Assembly (NCBI RefSeq): GCF_022346885.1
Contig: NZ_JAKRNK010000002.1
Span: 806,001-870,000 of the forward strand
Direction: 5' to 3'
DNA from: Paenibacillus sp. ACRRX
Lineage (GTDB): Bacteria > Bacillota > Bacilli > Paenibacillales > Paenibacillaceae
Length of the DNA: 64,000 nt
Of the stretch, positions 8,672 to 17,689 are shown piece after piece; the first letter of the stretch is position 1; every line of letters begins with the position of its first letter. The notes below the pieces were generated by a model. It saw only the letters and a list, made by a program, of their open reading frames with translations, did not search any database and had not been told where the DNA came from. The translations under genes and the position numbers were made by a program.

Positions 8672-9544
8672 CTAGGACTTATCTGCGGACACTTCCGCAG
8701 GCCATACAAACATGGCGACGACTCCGGGTCCGACGTGAGTTCCAACAACTGCGCCAATGCGCGTATATTGTACAGAACGGATATCAAATTGCGTCTGAAG
8801 GGCTGCTACCACTTCATCAGCCGATTCTTTTACTTTGCCATAACCAATGGCAAGATGAATAGGCTTCTCTGCAAAATCGCTGCTTAATATTTCAATAATT
8901 CGCTGAAGAGCTTTCTTATAGCCGCGTACCTTCTCCATCGCGTATACTTCGCCTACCGGATCGATGGACAGTATGGGCTTAATGTTAAGCAAAGTGCCAA
9001 ACATTGCGGCCGCTTTCCCGATACGACCGCCCTTCTGTAGAAATTCAAGAGAATCAACAAGGAAGAACAACTTACGCGCCTGCTGCATCCGTGCGATCAT
9101 CTCTAAAATTTCTTCCTTCGATTGTCCGTTTTGAGCCATCTTGGCCGCTTCAACAACAAACAAACCGAAACCGTATGAAGCAGAACGAGAATCAACTACC
9201 GTAATATCAGCTTCTTCTTCCATCATATTGCTAGCAAGCATGGCCGATTGATACGTACCACTTAAAGCAGATGATAAATGGATAGAAATGATAGACGTTT
9301 CCGGTTCTTCGTTCAGACGTTTAAACACATCTACAAATTCTATAGGCGAAGGTTGAGATGTAGTTGGCAACTTGGAAGACTGGACTAATTTATCATAAAA
9401 TTGATCCGGTTCAATCGTAATGGCATCCTTGTACATCTCTTGCCCGAAATGAACTTTGAGCGGCACCATCTCGATGCCATATCGTTCTCGTAATTCGAGT
9501 GGAATGTCAGCGGTACTGTCGGTCACGATTCGAACTTGAGCCAT
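8672..9544 (-). CDS. DegV family fatty acid-binding protein (FakB-type)
   Basis: A 290-aa member of the DegV/EDD-fold family. These proteins bind a single fatty acid and present it to the kinase FakA (FakB role). The N-terminal signature VRIVTDSTADIP, the middle SIHLSSALSGTY and the region EFLQKGGRIGKAAAMFG are all characteristic. The RBS GGGGAGG precedes the ATG. It lies 48 nt downstream of the fakA homologue on the same strand, so the pair can form a complete fatty-acid kinase. The chain-length preference cannot be read from the sequence. Confidence 0.92.
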   Translation of the reverse strand: MAQVRIVTDSTADIPLELRERYGIEMVPLKVHFGQEMYKDAITIEPDQFYDKLVQSSKLPTTSQPSPIEFVDVFKRLNEEPETSIISIHLSSALSGTYQSAMLASNMMEEEADITVVDSRSASYGFGLFVVEAAKMAQNGQSKEEILEMIARMQQARKLFFLVDSLEFLQKGGRIGKAAAMFGTLLNIKPILSIDPVGEVYAMEKVRGYKKALQRIIEILSSDFAEKPIHLAIGYGKVKESADEVVAALQTQFDIRSVQYTRIGAVVGTHVGPGVVAMFVWPAEVSADKS

Positions 9545-9592
9545 GTCGTTGCCTCCCCTTCAACTTGCAATTATGATACTTATTTCAGTTGC

Positions 9593-11359
9593 TTATTCAA
9601 CAGAAATAATGTAGGAATAAATAGGTTGTCCACCTTGATGAACTTCTACCTCTGCATCCGCATGATGCAGCGACAGCCACTCCAGCAGGGATTCCGTTTC
9701 TTCTTCCTTCGCATCCTCGCCCGTTAAGATCGTAATAATCTCGCCGCCATCTTCTAACATCTTATCGAGCAGCCGCTCACAGGTTCCTGTCAGTTCTGCG
9801 GTCGTGGCTACAATCTTGCCACCTGAGATACCGATGAAATTACCCGCTTTAATCTCTAGGTCGTCCATGCTGGTATCACGTACTGCATACGTGACTTGAC
9901 CAGACTTCACATGAGCGATTGCACTTTGCATAAGCTCCGTGTTGATCTCTACGGACTCTTCTTCCTGGAAGGCAAACGCAGCGGATATCCCTTGCGGGAT
10001 CGTCTTTGTCTCAAGCACAGTTACGTCACGTTCAACAATCTCTGCCGCCTGCTTCGCAGCCATAATAATGTTAGAATTGTTAGGCAAAATAAACAAATGC
10101 TGTGCCGTGATAGACTCGATCGCATCGATAAAGTCTTGTGTGCTAGGGTTCATTGTCTGTCCTCCAGACAACACGACGTCAATACCCAAGCTCTTGTAAA
10201 TATCCGTGATGCCTTGGCCCATCGCAACGGCGATAAAGCCATATGGTGCAATCTCATCTGCAGGAGGCTCTACCGCAACAGGCTCCGACACAGAGCTTGT
10301 TACAGGCATATCTGCGAACACGTCAGCCATCGCAGATTCGCCGTGTTCACCATGCAGCAGCTCACGATGCTGTTCACGCATATTTAAAATATGAATACGA
10401 ATCAATTCTCCATACTGCATGGCTAAATCCAACACTTCGCCAGGAAGGCGGGAATGCACATGAACCTTAACAATATCGTCATCCGCAATCAGGATGATGG
10501 AATCGCCGTTCTTTGCGAGCGCTTTCTCGAACTCCTCTTCCTTGTAGGGACGCTTAGCTCCACGCGAAAGATCGATAAAAAATTCCATATCGTATAAAAA
10601 TTCAATATCTTCCGTATGCAGCTTGGCTTGAGCCGATGTGTTCTGCTCGCGCTTCGCCGTCTCTTTAACGACTGGAGCTGCAGGTGCCGCAGGAGATGTC
10701 ACCGATTGAACTTCGCTGGTATCCGCAACAAATTCAGTTGCCCCTGCTTCTAGGGAACGGAGGAAGCCTTCGTAAATATACACCAAGCCTTGTCCACCTG
10801 AATCTACTACTCCTACCTGCTTTAATACCGGAAGCAAATCAGGGGTCTTGGCAAGTGCATCCTTTGCTTTTGCAACTACTTCAGCTACAAGCTCCCGGAC
10901 GTCAGGTGTCCGGCGTGCGATATGTACCGCATGCTTGGCCGCTTCTTTGGCAACGGTCAGAATAGTTCCTTCGACTGGCTTTACAACTGCTTTGTAAGCT
11001 GTGTCGACACCACTTTGCAGCGCATTAGCGAATTGAATGGCATTCACCTCATCAAGTCCAGCTACACCGCGACTAAAACCGCGGAACAACTGGGACAAGA
11101 TAACACCAGAGTTGCCACGGGCTCCCATAAGCAGTCCCTTGGACAACACCTCTGCCGTCTTGGCGATCGAGGCGGACATCTTAGCCTTCATCTCCGCCAC
11201 TCCGGCCGTCATCGTTAAGTTCATATTAGTGCCTGTGTCTCCATCTGGTACCGGAAACACGTTAAGAGCATTAACGTACTCGGCATGGCGGTTGAGAGAG
11301 TCCGCACCGCTTAGCACCATATTGGCAAATTGTGTCCCACTTAAAGAACGCATGTTCAA
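9593..11359 (-). CDS. fakA: DAK2/DhaL-type fatty acid kinase FakA (YloV)
   Basis: A 588-aa kinase of the YloV/FakA family, which phosphorylates fatty acids held by FakB/DegV proteins to acyl-phosphates for phospholipid synthesis. The N-terminal DhaL kinase domain (about 1-205) has the Mg-ATP motif VPDGDTGTNM and the glycine-rich GARGNSGVILSQ. A linker rich in Ala/Pro/Thr (about 205-245) joins the middle and C-terminal domain that docks FakB. The start is a TTG 8 nt after GGGG; an ATG two codons later is possible, but the TTG start gives the same N-terminal length as B. subtilis YloV. It is 15 nt downstream of the Asp23 gene, in the same operon. Confidence 0.95.
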   Translation of the reverse strand: MNMRSLSGTQFANMVLSGADSLNRHAEYVNALNVFPVPDGDTGTNMNLTMTAGVAEMKAKMSASIAKTAEVLSKGLLMGARGNSGVILSQLFRGFSRGVAGLDEVNAIQFANALQSGVDTAYKAVVKPVEGTILTVAKEAAKHAVHIARRTPDVRELVAEVVAKAKDALAKTPDLLPVLKQVGVVDSGGQGLVYIYEGFLRSLEAGATEFVADTSEVQSVTSPAAPAAPVVKETAKREQNTSAQAKLHTEDIEFLYDMEFFIDLSRGAKRPYKEEEFEKALAKNGDSIILIADDDIVKVHVHSRLPGEVLDLAMQYGELIRIHILNMREQHRELLHGEHGESAMADVFADMPVTSSVSEPVAVEPPADEIAPYGFIAVAMGQGITDIYKSLGIDVVLSGGQTMNPSTQDFIDAIESITAQHLFILPNNSNIIMAAKQAAEIVERDVTVLETKTIPQGISAAFAFQEEESVEINTELMQSAIAHVKSGQVTYAVRDTSMDDLEIKAGNFIGISGGKIVATTAELTGTCERLLDKMLEDGGEIITILTGEDAKEEETESLLEWLSLHHADAEVEVHQGGQPIYSYIISVE

Positions 11360-11374
11360 CGAAAATTCCCCTTC

Positions 11375-11734
11375 CTAGCTTAATACACGTACGTCCTGTA
11401 CAAAGATATTCACTTGATCTACGGTAAGACCAACAACCTCATTCAACACGTATTTCACTTTTACTTGAATGTTATGCGCTACCTCTGAAATCTTCGTTCC
11501 GTAACTAACGACAATATACAAATCTATATGCAGCGCATCCTGAACACGGCGAACTTCAACGCCACGTGTCAGATTCTCGCGACCGAGCAATTCAGCTATA
11601 CCATCTTTCAATTGCTTGCGCGAAGCCATGCCCACTAGACCGTAACATTCCATTGCGGCTGAACCTGCGATCACAGCGACGACTTCTTCGGAGATGCTTA
11701 CTTTACCTAGTTCCATTCCAAGTTCAATGGCCAT
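11375..11734 (-). CDS. Asp23/Gls24 family protein (YloU)
   Basis: A 119-aa Asp23/Gls24 (DUF322) protein. B. subtilis YloU has the same size and sits between rpmB and yloV, as here. Family members are small envelope-stress or membrane-associated proteins; the role of YloU is not well known, though the constant link with fakA suggests a lipid-related one. Visible are the typical N-terminal ISEEVVAVIAGSAAME and the C-terminal conserved VNIFVQDVR. The start has AAAGGAG 9 nt upstream. The gene is divergent from rpmB, and a second Asp23 paralogue lies at about 47.6 kb. Confidence 0.9.
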   Translation of the reverse strand: MAIELGMELGKVSISEEVVAVIAGSAAMECYGLVGMASRKQLKDGIAELLGRENLTRGVEVRRVQDALHIDLYIVVSYGTKISEVAHNIQVKVKYVLNEVVGLTVDQVNIFVQDVRVLS

Positions 11735-11834
11735 GGTTCGTTCACTCCTTTTTTGAGTATTATAGACTATTCACCATTGTACTATAAGAGAAAACAGAAA
11801 TAAACAACAGAAATAAACAAAGTTATCGTTTCAG

Positions 11835-11864
11835 TTGACGAGGTAAATTAGCCTATGTTATGAT
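11835..11864 (+). promoter_or_regulatory. Sigma-A promoter of rpmB
   Basis: TTGACG at 11835-11840, an 18-nt spacer, then extended -10 TGTTATGAT ending at 11864. The predicted start of transcription is about 45 nt upstream of the rpmB ATG. Confidence 0.7.
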
Positions 11865-11917
11865 ATTTGAGTATTTGATTGTACGCTTGGTCGCTATGGG
11901 ATAAGGAGGTGTTAGGC

Positions 11918-12106
11918 ATGGCTCGCAAATGTTATATCACAGGTAAGAACCCTGGATCGGGTAACTCTAGATCACACGCGAACAACAAGACTCGTCGCTC
12001 TTGGGGCGTTAACGTTCAGAAAGTTCGCATCTTGGTCGATGGTAAACCGAAACGCGTATACGTGAGCACGCGCGCATTGAAGGCAGGTAAAGTGACTCGC
12101 GTCTAA
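11918..12106 (+). CDS. rpmB: 50S ribosomal protein L28
   Basis: A 62-aa ribosomal protein of the large subunit. The sequence [10 protein letters not shown] then [11 protein letters not shown] is diagnostic of bacterial L28. AAGGAGGTG at 11903-11911 sets the ATG; a longer reading from an upstream in-frame ATG is not used. It is monocistronic with its own promoter and a strong terminator, and runs against the direction of the surrounding genes, next to spoVM as in B. subtilis. Confidence 0.97.
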   Translation: MARKCYITGKNPGSGNSRSHANNKTRRSWGVNVQKVRILVDGKPKRVYVSTRALKAGKVTRV

Positions 12107-12124
12107 TCCCTAGCTTCAATATAC

Positions 12125-12158
12125 AAAAAGCACCTGAACTCGAATCAGGTGCTTTTTT
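12125..12158 (+). terminator. rpmB terminator
   Basis: Perfect stem GCACCTGA / TCAGGTGC with a 7-nt loop, preceded by five As and followed by six Ts. The symmetry makes it able to act on both strands, so it can also end the spoVM transcript. Confidence 0.92.
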
Positions 12159-12288
12159 ACGTGCGCGTGCCGAAACCCGTGTACATACACTTAACGTACG
12201 TGCCGCCTTTGAGTCATTTATACCGCTCTCGCGGAATGATCGTGTCGGATGGAAGGTGACGGATTCAGCAAAAGGGCCGCCTGCAACA

Positions 12289-12369
12289 TCAGCTCTTGTT
12301 GAATGTGTTTAAGATCGCCTTCACAAATCCTCCCAGGAACTTAGGCAGCTTAAACGTATAAAATTTCAT
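12289..12369 (-). CDS. spoVM: Stage V sporulation protein SpoVM
   Basis: A 26-codon gene. The product begins MKFYTFKLPKFLGG and continues as one amphipathic helix ending in NTFNKS; this is the SpoVM signature (B. subtilis SpoVM is also 26 aa and begins MKFYTIKLPKFLGG). SpoVM lies on the convex forespore membrane and anchors the coat ATPase SpoIVA. The RBS GAGGAGGGTGG sits just before the ATG. The place between rpe and rpmB also matches B. subtilis. A sporulation (mother-cell) promoter is expected in the preceding 200 bp, but no clean sigma-E site was identified. Confidence 0.95.
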   Translation of the reverse strand: MKFYTFKLPKFLGGFVKAILNTFNKS

Positions 12370-12792
12370 CTTCCACCCTCCTCGTTGTTCTCAATTATGC
12401 TTAAGAGCGAATATTGCCTTCCTTCTCAGTCCTCTCATCGCTTCACTCCACCTATACTGGAACTTCACGCTGACGAGGCTATCGGAGGATGAGCACCTAG
12501 AAGATACGAAGCTGCTCCGCTTCGAAAGCACAGATTTGGCTTATTCCCCATCAGGAACGCAGTTCTCGCAACACATCCAAAGCTACAGCGAACTTATACT
12601 TTCCTATCCGGACAAAAAAAGGTTACATGAGTCCATTGCTCATGTAACCATCATATGCCGAGTACTGGCATGGTATGCGTGTCACAGCATCAATTCCCTA
12701 ACTCCCTGCCGCTGTCTAGAGTTGGACTTATCCAACTCGTTGGTCTACAGTCGGACAGGCCTTACAGCCAGCGAGACACCGCTAACACTTAT
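12370..12792. other. Non-coding region between spoVM and the rpe operon end
   Basis: Contains the terminator at 12614-12649 and an isolated perfect 8-bp hairpin (GAGTTGGA, loop CTTA, TCCAACTC, 12719-12738) in the 3' untranslated part of the rpe operon. The rest presumably holds the spoVM promoter. An open frame on the plus strand here has no RBS and no recognisable product. Confidence 0.5.
12614..12649 (-). terminator. Terminator of the prpC-prkC-rsgA-rpe operon
   Basis: Perfect 11-bp stem GGTTACATGAG / CTCATGTAACC with a 7-nt loop; on the minus strand it is followed by seven Ts. Confidence 0.88.
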
Positions 12793-13053
12793 TTACGAAG
12801 GTATCGGCATTTGGGATACCGTAATGTATAACGACATTAAAATAAGGAACAACACCATATAAAAGATAGAGAGCACAATAAAAGCAATCCGCATCTTTCG
12901 GGAATCGAATTTTCGGAAGAACCACACACCTGCAATAAGTGCTCCTACAGAGCTAAGCAAATTAAACGGCATTGGCAGAAATGCGTACCAGCCTACCAGT
13001 GTGCCGCACAGAAAGCTAAAAAAACCGGTTGTTAACGCTGTTCTCCATGTCAT
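12793..13053 (-). CDS. Small membrane protein, unknown function
   Basis: An 86-aa hydrophobic protein not recognised by name. Three likely membrane helices: about residues 7-24 (TGFFSFLCGTLVGWYAFL), 28-45 (NLLSSVGALIAGVWFF) and 55-77 (IAFIVLSIFYMVLFLILMSL), with the positively charged loop RKFDSRKMR between the second and third. The start is the ATG with AAGGGGAG upstream, 25 nt after the rpe stop; a longer frame reading back into rpe lacks an RBS. It is the last gene before the operon terminator and occupies the place of thiN in B. subtilis. Confidence 0.7.
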   Translation of the reverse strand: MTWRTALTTGFFSFLCGTLVGWYAFLPMPFNLLSSVGALIAGVWFFRKFDSRKMRIAFIVLSIFYMVLFLILMSLYITVSQMPIPS

Positions 13054-13078
13054 ACGGTATCTCCCCTTTTCCGTAATC

Positions 13079-13741
13079 CTAGATGTGTGTGCCTGCTTGG
13101 CGTATGGCTTGAATGGCTGCAGCACGATCCTTGCTGCCGTATACCGCACTACCCGCAACGAGCACGTCTGCACCTGCCTCAACAACGGAACGGGCCGTGT
13201 CAGTTGTAATGCCGCCATCTACTTCAATATGGAGGCCCTTGTGCCCGCGTTGGTCGCTTAATTGTCTGAGGCGACGAATCTTGTCTACACAGTTGCTAAT
13301 AAAGCGTTGGCCGCCAAAACCAGGGTTAACCGTCATTACCAATGCCAGATCGATGTCCATGATCACTTCTTCAATTGCAGATATCGGTGTATGCGGATTT
13401 AATGCGACACCAGCCCGCACACCCTGTTCTTTAATCTGATAAATGACACGATGTAAATGCGAGCAAGCCTCTGCATGTACAGTAATAATATCGGCTCCCG
13501 CTTTAGCAAAGTCTGCTACATATTTCTCAGGCTCGATAATCATTAAATGCACGTCAAGCGGCAAATTTGTATGCGGCTTAACAGCTTGTACAGCAAGCGG
13601 CCCAAATGTCAAGTTGGGCACAAATCGACCATCCATCGCGTCGATATGTATCCAATCGGCTCCGCCTTGAGTGACATCCGCCACTTCCTCTCCCAGGCGT
13701 GAGAAATCTGCTGATAATATGGATGGAGCAATCTTTAACAT
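13079..13741 (-). CDS. rpe: Ribulose-phosphate 3-epimerase
   Basis: A 220-aa TIM-barrel enzyme interconverting ribulose-5-phosphate and xylulose-5-phosphate in the pentose phosphate pathway. Motifs are complete: APSILSADF at the N-terminus, [12 protein letters not shown] and DVHLM (metal-binding His and Asp), TVNPGFGGQ (phosphate and metal), and VDGGI then [10 protein letters not shown] (phosphate). It starts 1 nt after the rsgA stop with GGAGG in front, so it is translationally linked to rsgA in the prpC-prkC-rsgA-rpe operon. Confidence 0.98.
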   Translation of the reverse strand: MLKIAPSILSADFSRLGEEVADVTQGGADWIHIDAMDGRFVPNLTFGPLAVQAVKPHTNLPLDVHLMIIEPEKYVADFAKAGADIITVHAEACSHLHRVIYQIKEQGVRAGVALNPHTPISAIEEVIMDIDLALVMTVNPGFGGQRFISNCVDKIRRLRQLSDQRGHKGLHIEVDGGITTDTARSVVEAGADVLVAGSAVYGSKDRAAAIQAIRQAGTHI

Positions 13742-13742
13742 A

Positions 13743-14660
13743 TCAATACCTCCGCTTTTTGTCTTTCATCTCTTCCAAGAAGAGGGTGTAATGATGATAA
13801 CGTGAAGCCGCGATTTGGCCTGCTTCCAGCGCCTCTTTTACTTTACAGCCCGGCTCATGTGTGTGCGTGCAGCCACGAAACTTACATTCGTCAGCATATT
13901 GCTGGAACTCCCGGAAACACGCCCCAAGCTGCTCGACGCCAAGCTCCAAGAAATCCAGTTGACTAAAGCCGGGAGTATCTGCGATGTAGCCTCCTCCTGG
14001 CAGTGCAATCAACTCCACATGACGGGTTGTGTGCTTCCCTCTCCCTAGGCGATGACTGATCTGATTCGTCTCAAGCGTAATTCCTGGAATCATGGCATTT
14101 AGCAAGGATGACTTGCCTACACCAGACTGACCAGCAAACACACTAACATCGTGAGACAACTTTTGCTCCAGCTCCTGATAGCCAAAGCCATGTTTTGAGC
14201 TGGTTACGATCACGTTATAACCGATTTGGCGATACGTCTCGATATACTGCTGCACTTCGTCACGCTGCCTCTGACCGATTGCTGCGGGAAGACGATCTAA
14301 CAAGTCCCATTTGGTAAGCACAATGACCGCATCTAGTCCTGCATGTTCAATATGTACAAGAAACTTGTCTAGCAACTGCGTATTAAAATCCGGCTCTAAT
14401 ACCGAAAATGCCAGCAGCGCAAGACCAACGTTGGCTATTGGCGGACGTATAAGTTCCGTGGAACGCGATCTAATCTCTTCAACCGTACCTTCGCCATTAT
14501 CAGTCAAAGAGAAGACGACATGGTCCCCGACAAGCGGGGACACGCCTCTCTTCTTAAATATACCTCTTGCTCGACACTGAACCGTTGCTTGCATCGACTC
14601 TCCGTCCGGTCGAACGTAATAATAGCCGCTCAGCGCCTTTACGATTAAACCTTCCGGCAT
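13743..14660 (-). CDS. rsgA: Ribosome small subunit-dependent GTPase RsgA
   Basis: A 305-aa circularly permuted GTPase that checks late 30S subunit assembly. An N-terminal OB fold (about 1-70) binds rRNA. The permuted G motifs follow: TKWDLLD (G4), then [14 protein letters not shown] (G1), then DTPGFSQLD (G3). The C-terminal zinc knuckle has the expected Cys/His pattern: [15 protein letters not shown] and an upstream Cys in ADECK. In B. subtilis the orthologue (CpgA) is a substrate of PrkC, whose gene lies immediately upstream here, 34 nt away. Confidence 0.98.
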   Translation of the reverse strand: MPEGLIVKALSGYYYVRPDGESMQATVQCRARGIFKKRGVSPLVGDHVVFSLTDNGEGTVEEIRSRSTELIRPPIANVGLALLAFSVLEPDFNTQLLDKFLVHIEHAGLDAVIVLTKWDLLDRLPAAIGQRQRDEVQQYIETYRQIGYNVIVTSSKHGFGYQELEQKLSHDVSVFAGQSGVGKSSLLNAMIPGITLETNQISHRLGRGKHTTRHVELIALPGGGYIADTPGFSQLDFLELGVEQLGACFREFQQYADECKFRGCTHTHEPGCKVKEALEAGQIAASRYHHYTLFLEEMKDKKRRY

Positions 14661-14694
14661 ACTTCATCCTCCAATGTCTGATGCTTATTTATAC

Positions 14695-16920
14695 TTAACC
14701 GCCATTTGCTCCGGAGCCGGTTCCAGTATCAGTTCCAGCATTGCCTCCAGAATCATTACCTTGCCCCGCTCCGCCCTCTGCATGCTGTCCATGACCTTCT
14801 TCAGCTTGGCCGGCCCCGTCATCTGGTTTGCCATCAACAGGATGCACTTCTGGAATAGGTACCGTACCTTGCTTCGCGTCCGAATATGAGATCGGATACG
14901 TATCTACAAACTTCCCATCACGATGTAATGAGACTACACCATCCTTATTAGGAGCGAGCACAAGCGGGATGGAGAAGACTTGAGTGGTATTGATCTTCTT
15001 TGAGCCCCACTCCATATTCTCGCCGCGCGCATCTGTATACACAATGCGGATCGTACTTGTCTTGCCTTCCTCCGCTGGGGTTACAGGCAAATTAAATGTA
15101 TAGTTGATCGCTTCGGGAGGGTAGCCAGAACTAACGTAAATCTTCACCTCAGCACCCTTTATAACCGGATCATTAGGTTCATATGGATATTGCTTAATAA
15201 CAGAACCCTGCGCCGCAAAGCTTGCCTCTTCAATAATACCGTCCTTAGCCAGCTTGAGTTGGCTTGCTTCGATCTGTGCAATCGCTGCATCTTTAGTCAT
15301 TCCTACCAGGTTTGGCATCCCAAACGATTCCTTACCCTTGCTGACATCGAGCTTTACCGTCCCTGTTCGAGGATCAAGCTTTGCTCCCGCCTCCGGCGTC
15401 ATACCCACAACAACACCGATCTCCGCATCTTCATCAAACACAGGTTTCTCTGAGATCCGTGAACTGTCGAAGCCCATCTCCAGCAGTTTCTTTACGGCCT
15501 CGTTAAAGGTCAGGCCTTTTAAGTCTGGCAGCGGCTTGGCAGGTTCACCTTCACTAACATACAACTTAATCGATGATCCTTCCTTAACCATTGTCCCCTG
15601 CGCTTTGCTTTGGTTAAATACAATCCCTTTCGCAAAGCCTTCCTTAGGCTCTCTAATAATCGGGTCCTCCGCATGAATGCCGATCTTAGCAAGCTCCTGC
15701 AGCGCCGCTTCCTCTGTCAACTTGACTAGGTCAGGAAGTTTAACCTCATCGACAACGAGTAAGCTTTTGACGTAGAACACAACACTGATGAGGATGCCTA
15801 GAAATACAAGCGTTGAGCCAATCCAGATCGTTGGTTTCACCCATTTCTTAACAGGAGGCTTGTTAGAGCCATGCTTGCTATTGCTGCCCTCATCCCGCCC
15901 ACTAGCACGTGATGACAGACTCCCAGGTGCTGCTGTTCTTGATTTGTCATACGACGGGGCGTACCGCTCCTTGTCCGGACCTTGATATTCTGCCGCTCCA
16001 GTAGAGACGTCAGGACGAATGGCTGGCATTACACGCGTTTCCTGCTCATCATCGAATATTGCACCGCCGTTTGCAAATGTAACTTTAGGCTCATACATCC
16101 GCTCAGGTTGAAGACAAGTGTCCAGGTCGTTTAACATTTCTTTGGCCGATTGGTATCGCTCAATCGGGTTTTTCCGCATGGACTTCAAAATCACATTTTC
16201 CACACTTTGCGGGATTAACGGATTCACAAGCCTCGGCTCTTCAAAAGGCTCCTGCAAATGTTTTAATGCCACACTGATCGGGCTTTCCCCAAGGAATGGA
16301 AGCTTGCCTGTCAGCATTTGATACAACACAATGCCGAGCGAATATAAGTCAGACTTCTCCCCGGTCGAGACACCTTTCGCATGCTCAGGTGAAAAATAAT
16401 GGACAGACCCCACCACAGAACCAGTCTGTGTAATCGTAGAGGAAGTAACCGCTCGTGCGATACCAAAGTCTGTTACTTTTACACGGCCATTATTGCCGAT
16501 TAATATATTATGCGGTTTAATGTCGCGATGAATAATATGATTATGGTGTGCATGGTCAAGCGCATCGCAGATTTGCATGGCAATGCGCACGGCTTCGTCA
16601 GATTGCAACGGTGCCCGCTCTTTAATAATTTCATTCAGATTATAGCCTTCCACGTACTCCATCACGATAAAATGAATATCCTCTTCTTGTCCCACGTCAT
16701 ACACACTGACGACGTTAGGATGGGACAGCGAAGCAGCAGATTGCGCCTCACGGCGAAAACGACGAATAAACTCCTCATCGTGCACAAACTGCTGCCGCAG
16801 CACTTTAACTGCTACATAACGATTCAGCAGCACGTCAAGCGACTTGTACACCAATGCCATGCCGCCTCCGCCAACGCGAGCGATAATCTCATATCTTCCA
16901 GCTAACGTAGTGCCAATCAT
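14695..16920 (-). CDS. prkC: Stk1-family PASTA Ser/Thr protein kinase PrkC
   Basis: A 741-aa single-pass membrane kinase that responds to peptidoglycan fragments and controls growth, cell-wall metabolism and germination. The cytosolic kinase domain covers about 10-270, with glycine loop GGGGMA, HRDIKPHN at 131-138 (catalytic Asp133) and DFG from 151. A linker leads to one membrane helix at about 362-384. Outside follow three PASTA repeats (about 388-595), each with the (L/F)..L..(E/D)A pattern, a beta-rich domain, and a low-complexity tail (about 700-741) rich in Gly, Asp, Glu and His. The true ATG overlaps the prpC stop as ATGA, with GAGGGGTGG upstream; a GTG three codons earlier lies inside the RBS and is rejected. 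Confidence 0.97.
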   Translation of the reverse strand: MIGTTLAGRYEIIARVGGGGMALVYKSLDVLLNRYVAVKVLRQQFVHDEEFIRRFRREAQSAASLSHPNVVSVYDVGQEEDIHFIVMEYVEGYNLNEIIKERAPLQSDEAVRIAMQICDALDHAHHNHIIHRDIKPHNILIGNNGRVKVTDFGIARAVTSSTITQTGSVVGSVHYFSPEHAKGVSTGEKSDLYSLGIVLYQMLTGKLPFLGESPISVALKHLQEPFEEPRLVNPLIPQSVENVILKSMRKNPIERYQSAKEMLNDLDTCLQPERMYEPKVTFANGGAIFDDEQETRVMPAIRPDVSTGAAEYQGPDKERYAPSYDKSRTAAPGSLSSRASGRDEGSNSKHGSNKPPVKKWVKPTIWIGSTLVFLGILISVVFYVKSLLVVDEVKLPDLVKLTEEAALQELAKIGIHAEDPIIREPKEGFAKGIVFNQSKAQGTMVKEGSSIKLYVSEGEPAKPLPDLKGLTFNEAVKKLLEMGFDSSRISEKPVFDEDAEIGVVVGMTPEAGAKLDPRTGTVKLDVSKGKESFGMPNLVGMTKDAAIAQIEASQLKLAKDGIIEEASFAAQGSVIKQYPYEPNDPVIKGAEVKIYVSSGYPPEAINYTFNLPVTPAEEGKTSTIRIVYTDARGENMEWGSKKINTTQVFSIPLVLAPNKDGVVSLHRDGKFVDTYPISYSDAKQGTVPIPEVHPVDGKPDDGAGQAEEGHGQHAEGGAGQGNDSGGNAGTDTGTGSGANGG

Positions 16921-17684
16921 GCGTTCCACCCCTCTTTCTCGGTGCCCGCACCTGATCCTTGCAAGAGCACAACCGTAACGTTGTCCTCTCCGCCCGCTTC
17001 GATAGCCTGGTCAATCAAACGATCAGCTCTCACTTCTAGCGGTAAGGACGGGTCAATGACAGTAGACCAAATATCAGATACACTCACCATATTGGTCAAA
17101 CCATCGCTGCATAAGAGCAGTGACTCCCCTTCGGTCAACTTTAATGCATTCAGATCTACTTGCACCTGGTTATCGGTGCCTAGCGCACGAGTCAACACAT
17201 TCCGTCTCGGGTGTCGCTCTGCTTCTTCCGCCGATATTTGACCAGACTTCATTAATTCATAGACTAAGGAATGATCTTCCGTTAATTGCTGTATCCGGTT
17301 CCGATTAATTAGGTAAGCACGGCTGTCGCCAATATGACCGATTACACCTGATTGCCCTTTCAAAAAAGCCGCCACAATGGTCGTTCCCATATGGTTGTAT
17401 TTTTCATCCTGAGAAGCAATCTGATAGACCGTGTCGTTGGCACGTAAAATAGCATGCTTTAGCGCCTGCCCGCGTTCTTTCTCTTCTAAATGCTCCGGTA
17501 AAGAGGATAGCTCCCTCACAACAGTATCTACCGCCAAGGTACTTGCGATATCTCCTGCCTGATGTCCGCCCATACCATCAGCTACAATTGCGAGCGTATA
17601 ACCGTTCGTAAGTGTAGCTGTGTAGGCACGATCTTCATTTACTGCCCGGATCAGCCCAATATCGGATCGATCTACAGCTTTCAT
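16917..17684 (-). CDS. prpC: PP2C-family Ser/Thr phosphatase PrpC (Stp1)
   Basis: A 255-aa metal-dependent phosphatase that reverses PrkC phosphorylation. PP2C metal sites are visible: RAVNEDRAY (Asp), ADGMGGH (Asp and Gly of the first metal centre), IGDSRAYL, SDGLTN and GGEDNVTV near the end. The ATG follows the rlmN stop by a few nt with GAGGTG as RBS; a GTG three codons upstream is part of the RBS. The 4-nt overlap with prkC keeps kinase and phosphatase levels coupled. Confidence 0.97.
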   Translation of the reverse strand: MKAVDRSDIGLIRAVNEDRAYTATLTNGYTLAIVADGMGGHQAGDIASTLAVDTVVRELSSLPEHLEEKERGQALKHAILRANDTVYQIASQDEKYNHMGTTIVAAFLKGQSGVIGHIGDSRAYLINRNRIQQLTEDHSLVYELMKSGQISAEEAERHPRRNVLTRALGTDNQVQVDLNALKLTEGESLLLCSDGLTNMVSVSDIWSTVIDPSLPLEVRADRLIDQAIEAGGEDNVTVVLLQGSGAGTEKEGWNA

Positions 17685-17689
17685 TATGA

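Noticed and set aside
9896..10387. Long plus-strand frame opposite fakA
   Set aside because: Antisense shadow of a conserved gene; composition follows from fakA codons.
12536..12862. 108-codon plus-strand frame between spoVM and rpe
   Set aside because: No RBS, crosses the operon terminator hairpin, overlaps the small membrane protein gene and has no recognisable sequence.
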